Source: Akkermansiaceae bacterium (GTDB taxonomy: Bacteria > Verrucomicrobiota > Verrucomicrobiia > Verrucomicrobiales > Akkermansiaceae). Taken from it: a DNA stretch of 64,000 bases. The DNA lies in the NCBI GenBank assembly GCA_025363295.1, contig JANYEC010000074.1, positions 49,264 through 113,263 on the forward strand, given 5' to 3'. Below, piece after piece: positions 43,852-52,920 of this stretch. A program made the translations under genes and the position numbers. Each line of letters begins with the position of its first letter. The stretch's first letter is position 1. The notes beneath the pieces are model-generated. The model saw nothing but the letters and a program-made list of their open reading frames with translations, ran no database searches and had not been told where the DNA came from.

Positions 43852-44565
43852 TCAGAATACGGTAGTGCCATTTGGGATGTTCATTTGATCAGGACTTTTA
43901 AAAACCGAGGTCCGTCCATTGCGCCAAACCACGAACCCACCGAAATCCCGCTTTCCTGCAGAAGTGACTTGTGGTTTGTCCGTCGGTCCGGGATTCGCTT
44001 TTCTTGCTCCCGCTCCAATGATGAAACTTGCACCAGGGGTCGTGCAGATGCCCTCCGCATTGAATTCATAGAACGAATATTTCCCGACAAATCCAGATTT
44101 ATAAGTGCCAGCCGCCAATTGCATCTCGTCGGAAGCTCCGAGTGGCGTCTTGTTTTGATGATTTTTCATGCTGTAAATCTGACTGAAATAAGTTTGGTCA
44201 GGCAAAATGGCACCTCTGCTGGATAACACCCAAGACTCAGGCGATTTTGGATTTCCTGTCACGGGGTCTAATTCCGCATACATGATTAGGATCTTGCGCA
44301 GGTTGTCAGAGGGATTGTTCGTTAGATCCACCGCGACTAGCACTCTCGATTTTGTCCTTTGACCAATGGCGGTAGCCCTAGCTTCGTCAAACAGCGACTC
44401 GGCGGTTGCGACACCGCTGGTGACCCCCTTGCCTCCCATGCCGCCCAAGCCGATCGCACCTGCGGTCATGAGGATGGACATAATGGCAATCACGACAAGC
44501 ATCTCCACCAAGGTGAAACCACTACGACGCGACCTGATCTGAGTGTCAGAGACAAATGAATTCAT
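43852..44565 (-). CDS. Pseudopilin-like protein (possible Verru_Chthon cassette D)
   Basis: A 237-residue protein from ATG 44565 with the leader RRSGFTLVEMLVVIAIMSILMTAGA: Gly at -1, Phe at +1, Glu at +5, then a transmembrane helix and a Gly-rich turn (GLGGMGGKG). The GspH-like body ends in FGGFVVWRNGRTSVF. It is first in the three-gene operon. The large cassette A protein expected in the full Verru_Chthon set is not encoded next to it. Confidence 0.72.
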   Translation of the reverse strand: MNSFVSDTQIRSRRSGFTLVEMLVVIAIMSILMTAGAIGLGGMGGKGVTSGVATAESLFDEARATAIGQRTKSRVLVAVDLTNNPSDNLRKILIMYAELDPVTGNPKSPESWVLSSRGAILPDQTYFSQIYSMKNHQNKTPLGASDEMQLAAGTYKSGFVGKYSFYEFNAEGICTTPGASFIIGAGARKANPGPTDKPQVTSAGKRDFGGFVVWRNGRTSVFKSPDQMNIPNGTTVF

Positions 44566-44640
44566 GGGTTTGAAAATAATGTTGGTAGAAAATGCGCCCG
44601 TTTTGGAACGAGCACAAGTGGAAATGTCAATACATCGCAA

Positions 44641-45666
44641 TTACGCTGAGATGAGATTTGGGGGATATCGTCCGCGATTCGGAGCACTCATCCAGGTCCA
44701 TGCAGGGCCTACCATATCGCGGATATTCTTGCGACTGGCTACCCAGCCAAGGAGCTCCTTCGCCAGCGCTGGATCCGCCACCAAGGAAGCGGGATCCCCT
44801 GCCCTACGAGGACCGTATTTGACAGGGACCGTTTTACCTGTGATCTCCTCTACGGCGGAAATGATTTCCTTCACTGAAACGCCGACTCCGGTTCCAAGGT
44901 TACAGCGCAGGGATTCCCCACCGGCCGAGAGGTGATCGAGCGCACGAATGTGAGCGTCCGCCAAATCCTCGACGTGAATGTAGTCCCGGATGCAGGTGCC
45001 ATCAGGCGTGTCATAATCGGTCCCAAAAACTTCGAGGTATTCAATTTCCCCAGTCACAGCCATCAACACGCGCGGGATAAGGTGAGTTTCAGGATTGTGA
45101 TCTTCACCGATTTTACCGTCTGGCGAGCAGCCGCTGGCGTTAAAATACCTGAGGCACGCACTTCGAAGGCCCCAAGCATTATCGCAATCCGAGAGGATTT
45201 TTTCCACCATCAGCTTGCTCTGTCCGTAGGGGTTGATCGGATTTTGCTGGTTGGCCTCGGTAATCGGAAGCTTGTCCGGCACCCCATAAGTCGCACAGGT
45301 GGAGGAAAAAACGAAGACCTTGCAGCCGCACTCCTGCATCACTTGGAGCAGCTTGATCGGCTCTGCGGTGTTATTTTGATAGTATTTAAGCGGGTTCGTC
45401 ACCGATTCCCCGACGTAGGCATAAGCGGCAAAATGCACCACCGCCGCGAAATTGTGTTTTTTGAAAAGCGAACGGACGAGATCCTGATCGCCCACATCGC
45501 CCACGACTAGCTCTACGTCTGGGTCAATGATCGCCCGGTCGTGTCCGAAAACAAGACTGTCCAGCACCACGACCTTACGGCCCAGACCGGCGAGAAGGCG
45601 GACGGTGTGGGAGCCAATATAACCCGCTCCTCCGGTTACAAGGATTGCTGTGTTGGGTATGGTCAT
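44641..45666 (-). CDS. galE: UDP-glucose 4-epimerase
   Basis: Interconverts UDP-glucose and UDP-galactose for envelope polysaccharides. The 341-residue protein has the NAD-binding GGAGYIGSHT, VVHFAAYAYVGES, the catalytic FSSTCATYG and YGQSK (Tyr/Lys pair), and a C-terminal substrate region (GTGVGVSVKEIISAVEEITG). It starts at ATG 45666; the frame opens six codons earlier. It lies directly upstream of the pseudopilin operon on the same strand. Confidence 0.93.
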   Translation of the reverse strand: MTIPNTAILVTGGAGYIGSHTVRLLAGLGRKVVVLDSLVFGHDRAIIDPDVELVVGDVGDQDLVRSLFKKHNFAAVVHFAAYAYVGESVTNPLKYYQNNTAEPIKLLQVMQECGCKVFVFSSTCATYGVPDKLPITEANQQNPINPYGQSKLMVEKILSDCDNAWGLRSACLRYFNASGCSPDGKIGEDHNPETHLIPRVLMAVTGEIEYLEVFGTDYDTPDGTCIRDYIHVEDLADAHIRALDHLSAGGESLRCNLGTGVGVSVKEIISAVEEITGKTVPVKYGPRRAGDPASLVADPALAKELLGWVASRKNIRDMVGPAWTWMSAPNRGRYPPNLISA

Positions 45667-45784
45667 GGGAGTGTGCAACAGCAAACCGAAGAACTGCCCC
45701 CTGTGTCAACATATCGGAGCAATGGAATGAAGATTCCGTAAAAAACGTTTCGAATAAATCCTTCATGCGTGCTGTCGTATGCTT

Positions 45785-46678
45785 ATGAAGAAAAATCTTC
45801 GCCTGTTGTTGAGTGCCACAGTGGGAGCTGCGGCATTCCTTACATTCCCCTCCTGTGCTTATGATCCCTATTACGCGTCCTCGTCATCGGCTGGCGGCGG
45901 ATATTACGGCGGTGGTTATGGGGATGGCTACGGCTATGGAGGAAGTTCTTTCAGCACGTCATTGTTCGTTTCCACTGGAGATTCTCGCTGGGGTTACGAT
46001 CCTAACTGTTACAGTTACTACGACTACCGACGCCGCTGTTATTATGACCCTTATTTGAATGGATACTACCCTATCGGATATCGCCCACCTATCGTTTACG
46101 GTTGCCCACATCCCTATGGCTGGCGCGCGGGCAGCGGTTATTGCCCACCTCCAAGAGGTGTCCGCAACGTGACGGTGTCAAATTATCGCGACCGCGAAAG
46201 TGCCTATCGGAATTCAAGCTACGGCTGGGCGAATCAAGTCCGCCAACAACCGTCCCGCAGCGAACCTTCCCGTGGCCAACGTGCTGAGCAACAGCGCTAT
46301 GAACCTCAGGAGAGAAGGTCATCTAACGAAAATAACTCACCCTATAACAGACCGTCTTATCAGCGCGAGGCGACACCGCAATATCGGGCGGAGTCAGTGA
46401 CACGATCCCAAGCCGAGCAAAGCAGACGCCAGTCACAAATGCAGTCTCGCTACAATTCGCCAGTGAACGACTACAGTCAGCCAAGGTCGCAGTCCCGTCC
46501 GCAATCGGAACGATCAAGGAACTCTGAAATGCAGCGGCCACAGCTCGGCGCACCGAGTGTAGGACGCCAGAGTGCTCAGGAAAATCAAGCGCCACAGCGC
46601 TCCCACGAATCGAGACACGAATCCAATAATCGTGATAGAGATAAGGGTGAAGACAAAACCATTCAGGGCTTTCGATAG
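45785..46678 (+). CDS. Tyr/Gly-rich, low-complexity lipoprotein
   Basis: A 297-residue product with a lipoprotein signal (LSATVGAAAFLTFPSC). The first third is rich in Tyr and Gly (GGGYYGGGYGDGYGYGG and later YYDYRRRCYY) with four further cysteines. The last half is disordered and dominated by Gln, Arg, Ser and Asn. No domain is recognised. It could be a surface or matrix structural protein. The following rhomboid gene is convergent. Confidence 0.65.
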   Translation: MKKNLRLLLSATVGAAAFLTFPSCAYDPYYASSSSAGGGYYGGGYGDGYGYGGSSFSTSLFVSTGDSRWGYDPNCYSYYDYRRRCYYDPYLNGYYPIGYRPPIVYGCPHPYGWRAGSGYCPPPRGVRNVTVSNYRDRESAYRNSSYGWANQVRQQPSRSEPSRGQRAEQQRYEPQERRSSNENNSPYNRPSYQREATPQYRAESVTRSQAEQSRRQSQMQSRYNSPVNDYSQPRSQSRPQSERSRNSEMQRPQLGAPSVGRQSAQENQAPQRSHESRHESNNRDRDKGEDKTIQGFR

Positions 46679-46697
46679 AATTCAAATTTGCTGAATC

Positions 46698-47444
46698 TCA
46701 CCTCGCCTCCCGCCGTTTCCGATCGGCGAGGAGGCGTTTCAGCGTAGTCCGCGGACGCAACAGCCATCGCCCATAAATCCAGCCGGTGAGGCTGCCACCG
46801 AAATGACAAGCATGGCCCATTTCAAACCATGAGCCCATGCCGTGAGCAATGAGCATTTTCCCAATACTTGAAAAACCCGGCAGATTCAAGTCGGGATGAA
46901 CCAAGGCAAGTAACAACTCCGCCACCAAGACTCCCAGCCCCAGACTCCTTCCCGAGACCGGCAGCGGCATCATCCGGGATTGCGGTGATAGAGTCGTTAG
47001 CAGTAACAACAAGGCCATGCATCCGCCGGAAAAACCCACTAACAATGGCGCGTTATGCCCTCCCGCAGCCAATAGCAAATGGCCTGCCGCTCCGCCAACG
47101 ATCCCGGCTAACGCCGCCTTCAACATCGCGCGATGTCCAACGATGGATTCAATACGCGATCCGACTAACAAAACGAAAAGTGCGTTGAGCAACACGTGAC
47201 ACCACGACCCGTGAACAAATCCGTAACTTAGAATTTTCCAGATCTTGCCCGCAAGAATGCCCTCTCTAGTGAGTCCCAGCGTTTCATAAACCGCCCAAAC
47301 AGACGGCTTGAGTGGCCCTCCCGCCGCCATGAGCCAGCCATGGATCGCCACGATGATCCCCGCTATGGCCAGTGAAGCAGGCGAGCGAAAAAACTGCCTC
47401 AAGTTGTCTGAGGCAATGGAGAATAATCCACCAGTCGATTTCAT
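46698..47444 (-). CDS. Rhomboid family intramembrane serine protease
   Basis: A 248-residue polytopic membrane protein. The conserved helix-1 loop appears as SYGFVHGSWCHVLLNALFVLLVG. The nucleophile motif is GFSGGCMALL (relatives: GxSG), and the partner histidine lies in GHACHFGGSLTGWIYG. About six membrane helices are expected. It cleaves substrates within the membrane; the target is unknown. It ends convergently with the Tyr/Gly-rich lipoprotein gene. Confidence 0.88.
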   Translation of the reverse strand: MKSTGGLFSIASDNLRQFFRSPASLAIAGIIVAIHGWLMAAGGPLKPSVWAVYETLGLTREGILAGKIWKILSYGFVHGSWCHVLLNALFVLLVGSRIESIVGHRAMLKAALAGIVGGAAGHLLLAAGGHNAPLLVGFSGGCMALLLLLTTLSPQSRMMPLPVSGRSLGLGVLVAELLLALVHPDLNLPGFSSIGKMLIAHGMGSWFEMGHACHFGGSLTGWIYGRWLLRPRTTLKRLLADRKRREAR

Positions 47445-47480
47445 GACATGGGGTGGACTGTTTGAAATTGAAAACGGAAA

Positions 47481-48050
47481 TCACTCCACCACGCGTGCAC
47501 GTGGCTCACGCCGAACGGTGTCTTCCGCACCAGCGCTGGTCACAAATGGACCACCCTCGAGTGGCGCCACGCCGGTGAACGCCACGTCTGGAAGATCCGT
47601 TGGGCGGCCTGCGAGAGGGAAATCTTTGCGCAGCGGGAAAAACGGATAGCCTTCCCACATCAAGATTCGTTTCATGTTAGGGTGACCGCTAAACGGAATC
47701 CCCATCATATCCCACACCTCACGCTCATGCCAATCTGCGCCGACCCAAATATCAGTCGCGCTCGGCACCGTTTCGTCTTCGCTCACTTTCGCTTTGATCC
47801 GCAAATGCTTGGAATCATCGAGCGTGGCGATTTCGTAAACCATCTCGAAACGTGGATCATCGCCGAAGTGATCGAGACTGGAAATATCCAAAATCATGTC
47901 GTAGCCGAGATCCTTGTGGCACTTCGCAAGCACATCATGCAAAGAGCCAAGCTCGACGCGCACCGTCTGCTCGCCGCGGAATTCGAGCGTTTCCCAAATC
48001 TTTTCTCCGAACAATTCACGGAGCATGATGACATCGGCTGCTGCTGACAT
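47481..48050 (-). CDS. nuoC: NADH-quinone oxidoreductase subunit C
   Basis: A peripheral-arm subunit of complex I. The 189-residue protein has the 30-kDa subunit pattern YDMILDISSLDHFGDDPRFE followed by ADWHEREVWDMMGIPFSGHPNMKRILM and the YPFFPLRKDFPL end. It follows nuoB by 23 bases. Neither nuoA nor nuoD is adjacent, so complex I genes are scattered in this genome. Confidence 0.95.
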   Translation of the reverse strand: MSAAADVIMLRELFGEKIWETLEFRGEQTVRVELGSLHDVLAKCHKDLGYDMILDISSLDHFGDDPRFEMVYEIATLDDSKHLRIKAKVSEDETVPSATDIWVGADWHEREVWDMMGIPFSGHPNMKRILMWEGYPFFPLRKDFPLAGRPTDLPDVAFTGVAPLEGGPFVTSAGAEDTVRREPRARVVE

Positions 48051-48073
48051 TTTGAAAGTTTCTGTTGGAAAAA

Positions 48074-48610
48074 TTACGCGACCTCGTCGATGAAAGTCTT
48101 CTTTTGTTCTTGGGTGGAATGTTCACCCTCGATCTTGCTTTGAAGTTTCATCAAGCCCTCGATGAGAGCCTCAGGCCGCGGCGGGCAGCCGGAAATATAG
48201 ACATCCACAGGGATGAGTTTATCGATCCCTTGGAGCACCGCGTAGCTGCGATACATCCCTCCGGAAGAGGCGCAGGCTCCCATGGCGATGCACCATTTCG
48301 GCTCCGGCATTTGGTCCCAAATCCGTTTTACTGCTAGCGCCATCTTATAGGTCACGGTGCCAGAAACAATCAGCACATCGGCTTGGCGCGGCGAAAAGCG
48401 CATGACTTCCATGCCGAAGCGGGAAATGTCAAATCGACTCGATGCCGTGGCCATCAACTCGATCGCGCAACACGCGAGGCCCATTGGCATCGGCCATAGC
48501 GAGTTTTTCCGCATCCAGTTGATGGCGGCATCCACACGGGTGATAATCACGTTGCCCTCGATTTTCGAATCGTAGGCGGTGTGGACGGTATTGGGGGAAG
48601 GACTGACCAT
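48074..48610 (-). CDS. nuoB: NADH-quinone oxidoreductase subunit B
   Basis: It carries the N2 [4Fe-4S] cluster that passes electrons to quinone. The 178-residue protein shows [47 protein letters not shown] and [16 protein letters not shown]; the adjacent cysteine pair and the two later cysteines are the cluster ligands. ATG 48610 is preferred to TTG 48622. It is the first gene of the nuoBC pair. Confidence 0.96.
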   Translation of the reverse strand: MVSPSPNTVHTAYDSKIEGNVIITRVDAAINWMRKNSLWPMPMGLACCAIELMATASSRFDISRFGMEVMRFSPRQADVLIVSGTVTYKMALAVKRIWDQMPEPKWCIAMGACASSGGMYRSYAVLQGIDKLIPVDVYISGCPPRPEALIEGLMKLQSKIEGEHSTQEQKKTFIDEVA

Positions 48611-48771
48611 GGTGCGTTGCAACTGCGGGGAACATGCCCTCCGGCTGGCGTGCGCTCAAGTGGATTGTGAAATTTTTCACAAGCCGGGAATCGCGCGGGA
48701 TGTGACGTTTTCGACATCAAAGGATTCTGGTAGAACGAGACCCCTCCCCCAAGACTCACTTGGAATTCAAA

Positions 48772-50484
48772 ATGGACCTGTTTATTATCGACGCCATTGG
48801 TCCGTTTTTTCGCGGATATGAAAAGGGGCGGGTGAACTGGTCGAAAATCCCGTTCGTGCATCTGGCCAAGGCTGGAGAAACGGAATGGCGGCGAATCGAG
48901 GACGACCTTCGCCGCTTTGCCGGGCAAATCACCGAGCAGGGATACAATGCTGTCACGCTGGACGACCTTGCTCATTTGGCCCCGCATCCTTTGCATGAGC
49001 CGGAAATCGCCTGTCAAATCGCGATTTTCCGTGAGAAGTTCGGACGCTTTTTCTCAATCCTTCATCATGAGTTCGGATTGAAAATTTTCCTCACCACCGA
49101 CGTTCTTCCCATGACCCCGGCTGTGATCGAGGGACTTGGAAACGACCCAAGATTACTGGGAAACTACTATCGCAACCTCGTTTGCAAGGTGCTCGATGAT
49201 TTTAAACTGTTAGAAGGGTTAATTTTGAGGATCGGCGAGAGCGATGGGAACGATGTGCGCGACCCGATTCGGACCCGCCTTCATCTGCGCAATGCGAGGG
49301 AGACTAACCGATTTCTCGCAGGTTTGTTGCCCGAATTTGAAAAGCGCGGAAAGCAACTCATCCTGCGCACCTGGACGGTCGGTGCCCACAAAATCGGCGA
49401 TCTCATCTGGCATCGCGATACGCTGGCGGAAACCTTGAGAGGACTCGAACCGCCCAATTTTATCGTCTCGATGAAGCATGGGGAAAGCGACTTTTTTCGC
49501 TACTTGCCGCTCAACCGCGCATTTTTCCAAGTGCATCAGCGCAAGATCATCGAACTGCAAGCGCGTCGCGAATATGAAGGTGCCGGCGAATACCCCTCCT
49601 TCATCGGGCGGGATTGCGAGCGCTTTGCCCGTGATCTTGCCGCTGCGGAAAACATGGCGGGAATGTCTGTTTGGTGCCAGACAGGCGGGTGGCATCGTTT
49701 CCGGCGCTTGGCTTTTCTTGAAGAGGAAAACCGAGACATCTGGATCCGGCTGAATACGGCAGTCGCCATCGGCGTTTTCAAACATGGCAAGTCGGCGGAA
49801 GCGGCTATTTCTGATTTGTTAGGACGCGAGCGGGCACCGAAAGTGTTAGGGTTACTACTGCATGCGGATACCCTGATTCATGAGCTTTTCTACGTCGAAG
49901 ATTTCGCCCGACAGAAATTGTTTTTCAGGCGTGTGAGAATCCCGCCCATGCTGCATGTCTATTGGGATTCGCTCTTCATCAACCATGCGGTGAAAAAAGT
50001 TCTTCGACATTTCGTCGCCGATCCAGAACGCGCACTCCGCAATGGAGAAGCCGCTGCGGAACTGTTTCCCCGCATGATTGCACTCGCACGAGAGACGGGA
50101 TTGCCAGTGGATGACATTGAGCACATGCGGGACTTTTTTTCTCTGATCCTACTGGCACGCCGATATTATTTTCTGCCTTTCGATGAACGGCTGTCTGGCC
50201 AGATCACGATGGCCAAGAAACGCTACAAACAACGTTGGCCTAACAGCCTCCGTCAGCGCTATCGGGTGAAAGTTTCGTTTGAGCCATTCAGACTAAAGCG
50301 CCGGACCCTATCGTGGGGCGTGAAACTTCTCATTCGGAGGAAGCGCGGCTATCGTCTGCTCGATCACCTGTTTACACTCGGATTGTTAGGTTTTGTTTTC
50401 CGTGTTTTTCATCCCCGAAATTCTGAGTCGATGCCAAAGTTCTTGCGCAAATCTGCCATGGGAGTGGAGGCGCTATTTAAATAA
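48772..50484 (+). CDS. Large protein of unknown function, possibly TIM-barrel hydrolase-like
   Basis: A 570-residue soluble protein with no signal peptide. The first two thirds show alternating strands and helices (AGQITEQGYNAVTLDDLAHL, FGLKIFLTTDVLP, LEGLILRIGESDGND, KQLILRTWTVGAHKIGD and PPNFIVSMKHGESDFF). Acidic residues at strand ends recall glycoside-hydrolase barrels such as GH67. The C-terminal part is basic and helical. The assignment is only structural impression. It stands alone, divergent from nuoB, with a strong terminator after it. Confidence 0.5.
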   Translation: MDLFIIDAIGPFFRGYEKGRVNWSKIPFVHLAKAGETEWRRIEDDLRRFAGQITEQGYNAVTLDDLAHLAPHPLHEPEIACQIAIFREKFGRFFSILHHEFGLKIFLTTDVLPMTPAVIEGLGNDPRLLGNYYRNLVCKVLDDFKLLEGLILRIGESDGNDVRDPIRTRLHLRNARETNRFLAGLLPEFEKRGKQLILRTWTVGAHKIGDLIWHRDTLAETLRGLEPPNFIVSMKHGESDFFRYLPLNRAFFQVHQRKIIELQARREYEGAGEYPSFIGRDCERFARDLAAAENMAGMSVWCQTGGWHRFRRLAFLEEENRDIWIRLNTAVAIGVFKHGKSAEAAISDLLGRERAPKVLGLLLHADTLIHELFYVEDFARQKLFFRRVRIPPMLHVYWDSLFINHAVKKVLRHFVADPERALRNGEAAAELFPRMIALARETGLPVDDIEHMRDFFSLILLARRYYFLPFDERLSGQITMAKKRYKQRWPNSLRQRYRVKVSFEPFRLKRRTLSWGVKLLIRRKRGYRLLDHLFTLGLLGFVFRVFHPRNSESMPKFLRKSAMGVEALFK

Positions 50485-50517
50485 ATCGCTTTTCTGCCAG
50501 ACGACAAGAATACCCAT

Positions 50518-50550
50518 AAAAAAGGCTGCCGGGGTCACCGGCAGCCTTTT
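50518..50550. terminator. Bidirectional terminator between convergent genes
   Basis: AAAAGGCTGCCGG pairs with CCGGCAGCCTTTT around a GGTCA-type loop, giving A/T tracts on both sides, so it serves both the unknown plus-strand gene and the FKBP gene. Confidence 0.9.
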
Positions 50551-50576
50551 GTGAAATGAGAAAATCGAGTGAACTG

Positions 50577-51464
50577 TTATTGACCTTCTGGGGCACCGCC
50601 TGGAGCACCTTCCGGGCCGCCGGGTGGCATCATTGGCATACCACCTTCAGTAGGTGCTGGAGCATCTTGGATCTTGACGAGCTCAAGTTCGAAAATCAAC
50701 ACGCTGTTAGGTGCGATGTCGGCGCTGCGGCGCTCTTCACCGTAGGCAAGATTGCTTGGCATGAAGAGTTTCCACTTGGCACCGACCGGCATGGTGGTGA
50801 GAGCTTCTTTGAAACCTTCGACGACTTGAAGGGTCATCGGAACGGGGGCACCTTCAGGAGAAGCATCAAACTGCTTTCCGCTGATCAGAGTGCCCTTGTA
50901 ATTCACCATGAATTGCTTCCCAGGGGAGGCACCTTCTTTGTCGCTTTCTTTCGGGGCGACGTATTTTTCGTCACCGCCCTTTGCGAGAACTTCGTATTGA
51001 AGACCGCTCTTGGTAGTGGTGACTTCCTTGCGCTTGCCGTTTTCTTCGAGGAACTTTTTGCCGTCCGCGAGATTTTTGGCAGCCGATTCTTTTTCGCGTC
51101 CTTGAAGCATTTCGCCGAGGGCTTCCATCGCAGCCTGAAGCTTGGCTTCAGCGAGCTCAGGCTTTTCGCCCTTGAGAGCGACCATGAATCCCTTGATGAA
51201 ATTATCGCTGTCGAGATCCGCAGCGCTCACGCCGAATTTCCCGAATTGTTGGGCGAAGCTGCCACCAGTCCGAAAACCAAGTGCATAGGAAGAGTCAGCC
51301 TTGATAACAGCCGGATCAAGCTTTGGCTTGGCGGGAGCTTCGATGGCCGGAGTCGTCGCTTCTGATTTTGCAGGAGCTTCAACAGCAGGTTTTTTGTCGG
51401 CAGCGGCGGATACTGAGGCGATGAGGCCGAGGGCCAAAGCGCCAGGAATGAATTTACGGGTCAT
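50577..51464 (-). CDS. FKBP-type peptidyl-prolyl isomerase (FkpA/Mip-like)
   Basis: A periplasmic proline isomerase and chaperone of 295 residues from ATG 51464, with a signal peptide (MTRKFIPGALALGLIASVSA). An Ala/Pro/Lys-rich linker leads to the Mip/FkpA dimerisation domain (SYALGFRTGGSFAQQFGKFG). The FKBP domain follows (FMVNYKGTLISGKQFDAS, MTLQVVEGFKEAL, MPSNLAYGEERRSADIAP), with a Gly/Pro/Met-rich tail at the end. The frame is open 50 codons upstream into the next gene, but the signal fixes the start. Confidence 0.92.
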   Translation of the reverse strand: MTRKFIPGALALGLIASVSAAADKKPAVEAPAKSEATTPAIEAPAKPKLDPAVIKADSSYALGFRTGGSFAQQFGKFGVSAADLDSDNFIKGFMVALKGEKPELAEAKLQAAMEALGEMLQGREKESAAKNLADGKKFLEENGKRKEVTTTKSGLQYEVLAKGGDEKYVAPKESDKEGASPGKQFMVNYKGTLISGKQFDASPEGAPVPMTLQVVEGFKEALTTMPVGAKWKLFMPSNLAYGEERRSADIAPNSVLIFELELVKIQDAPAPTEGGMPMMPPGGPEGAPGGAPEGQ

Positions 51465-51579
51465 AATGTATGGTGGAAAGGCCGGGAAACTAGGTGGTGA
51501 TTTCCAACCTGTCCAGAACGGTTTTTCGGGGAAAATGACGACTGGAGATCCAATTTTTGCGGCTTCTCCACAGTCGTTG

Positions 51580-52878
51580 TCATCGCCCGTTTGTCCCCGC
51601 TGCATTCCGGACACGTTTCAAATCCGTCTCTGAGTGGCCGAGGATTGCGAGCTGGTTGCAAAGATTGCGAATGATTTGAGGGGCTTGCCGAGCACCATTC
51701 CTTTCGCTCAACCCACGGGCGTAAGCTTCCACGCTTCCCAGCCTTGCGACCGGATCGCTGTAAAGGGCGAGAGCCCCGCGCAGTTGCATCAAGTTTCCAC
51801 CCTGCCCGGCGCTTGCTTCCGCCGCACGGCTAACCGTTTCGCTGAGCAGCTTATCCCGCACGGTCGGGTCCGGGATGCGATTCAGGTTTTCCGCCAGATC
51901 GTCCGGAATCGAAATGCCGGTGCGCAACAATTCATCGATGAATGCCTTGTCAGGCTCCGCTGCGAGGAACTGCTGGCTGAGGGTGGTTGTTGCGAATCGA
52001 TCGTAGTCGGACTCCGGGATGTTCGCGCGAAGGTCCTTCATGAAGGTCTCCAGGGTGTTGAAGGGCTCCTTATTTCTGTCTTTGCCCATGTAATGTGTGA
52101 AATAGAAACTCGCCGCAGCCTGCGGATCCATGCGGGTCCATTCGCTGAAAAAGTTCATGAGATAGACTTGCGGCGGCCTGTTCTTGTTAGCCTTGGCCAT
52201 TTGAAGCGTCGCGTCCGCAAATCGGGCATAGTCGAAAGATTCGTCGAAGCGGGCGTTGCCACCGGAAAAGCCGCCGTCCGGCTGCACATGCCCAAGGAGA
52301 TAGAGTGCAGTCTCGGTGCTCATCGATTCGTATCCCATCATGAGAATTCCAGCGAAATCTCCGATCTCTCTGGGGGTGAATCCCCTACTTTTAAACAGAT
52401 CAAGCTGATCCCTCACAGGTGAATTCTTCATCCCGGCGAGGATTGCGTTTCGATAGAAACCAGACCTATCTTTCTGATCTATCGATTCATCAATCCAATC
52501 CAGAGTTCGACCGAGATTTTTTTGCGCCATGAATTCGAGAATTACGAATAACCCATGCTTCTCCTCACCCCCCATTTTTGTGTCGCTCCCGCCTGCTTTC
52601 AGTAGCTCCGCAGCTAACGCTTCGAGATAAGACGAGTCCTTGCCGGGGTCGTCCGGATTGATCTTAAAGTTCTGATCCTTGATCGCTTTAAGTTCCGAAG
52701 CGAAGCGTGATGTGCTCACGGTGGCGGGCCGGGAAGGTCGGTGTCTCTCAAGGGCGGTGTCATGGAAATTCCCGCTGGGCATTACCGGGGCCGGTTTGAG
52801 CGACCATCCCAGGGTGCCGCCAATAAAAATTCCTGCTGCGAGAGTCGCGGAAAAGTGGATGAACTTTTTTTGCCCCAT
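51580..52878 (-). CDS. Exported helical protein, unknown
   Basis: A 432-residue protein with one N-terminal hydrophobic segment (FIHFSATLAAGIFIGGTLGW), either an uncleaved anchor or a signal. The rest is mainly helical, with repeated units rich in Asp-Pro and Arg-Asn turns, reminiscent of TPR/HEAT-type scaffolds common in Verrucomicrobia. No catalytic motif was noticed. It is followed by the FKBP gene on the same strand, 115 bases away. Confidence 0.55.
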   Translation of the reverse strand: MGQKKFIHFSATLAAGIFIGGTLGWSLKPAPVMPSGNFHDTALERHRPSRPATVSTSRFASELKAIKDQNFKINPDDPGKDSSYLEALAAELLKAGGSDTKMGGEEKHGLFVILEFMAQKNLGRTLDWIDESIDQKDRSGFYRNAILAGMKNSPVRDQLDLFKSRGFTPREIGDFAGILMMGYESMSTETALYLLGHVQPDGGFSGGNARFDESFDYARFADATLQMAKANKNRPPQVYLMNFFSEWTRMDPQAAASFYFTHYMGKDRNKEPFNTLETFMKDLRANIPESDYDRFATTTLSQQFLAAEPDKAFIDELLRTGISIPDDLAENLNRIPDPTVRDKLLSETVSRAAEASAGQGGNLMQLRGALALYSDPVARLGSVEAYARGLSERNGARQAPQIIRNLCNQLAILGHSETDLKRVRNAAGTNGR

Positions 52879-52920
52879 GACTGAGAGGCTGATAGTTTCT
52901 ACCCGGGTGTCACACCTTTT

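Noticed and set aside
50556..51365. A 269-codon plus-strand open frame opposite the FKBP gene
   Set aside because: Antisense shadow of a well-supported isomerase gene; Phe/Glu-rich translation typical of shadows.
51634..52422. A 262-codon plus-strand open frame opposite the helical exported protein
   Set aside because: No recognisable features, and the opposite strand encodes a protein with an N-terminal export signal and a consistent fold pattern.
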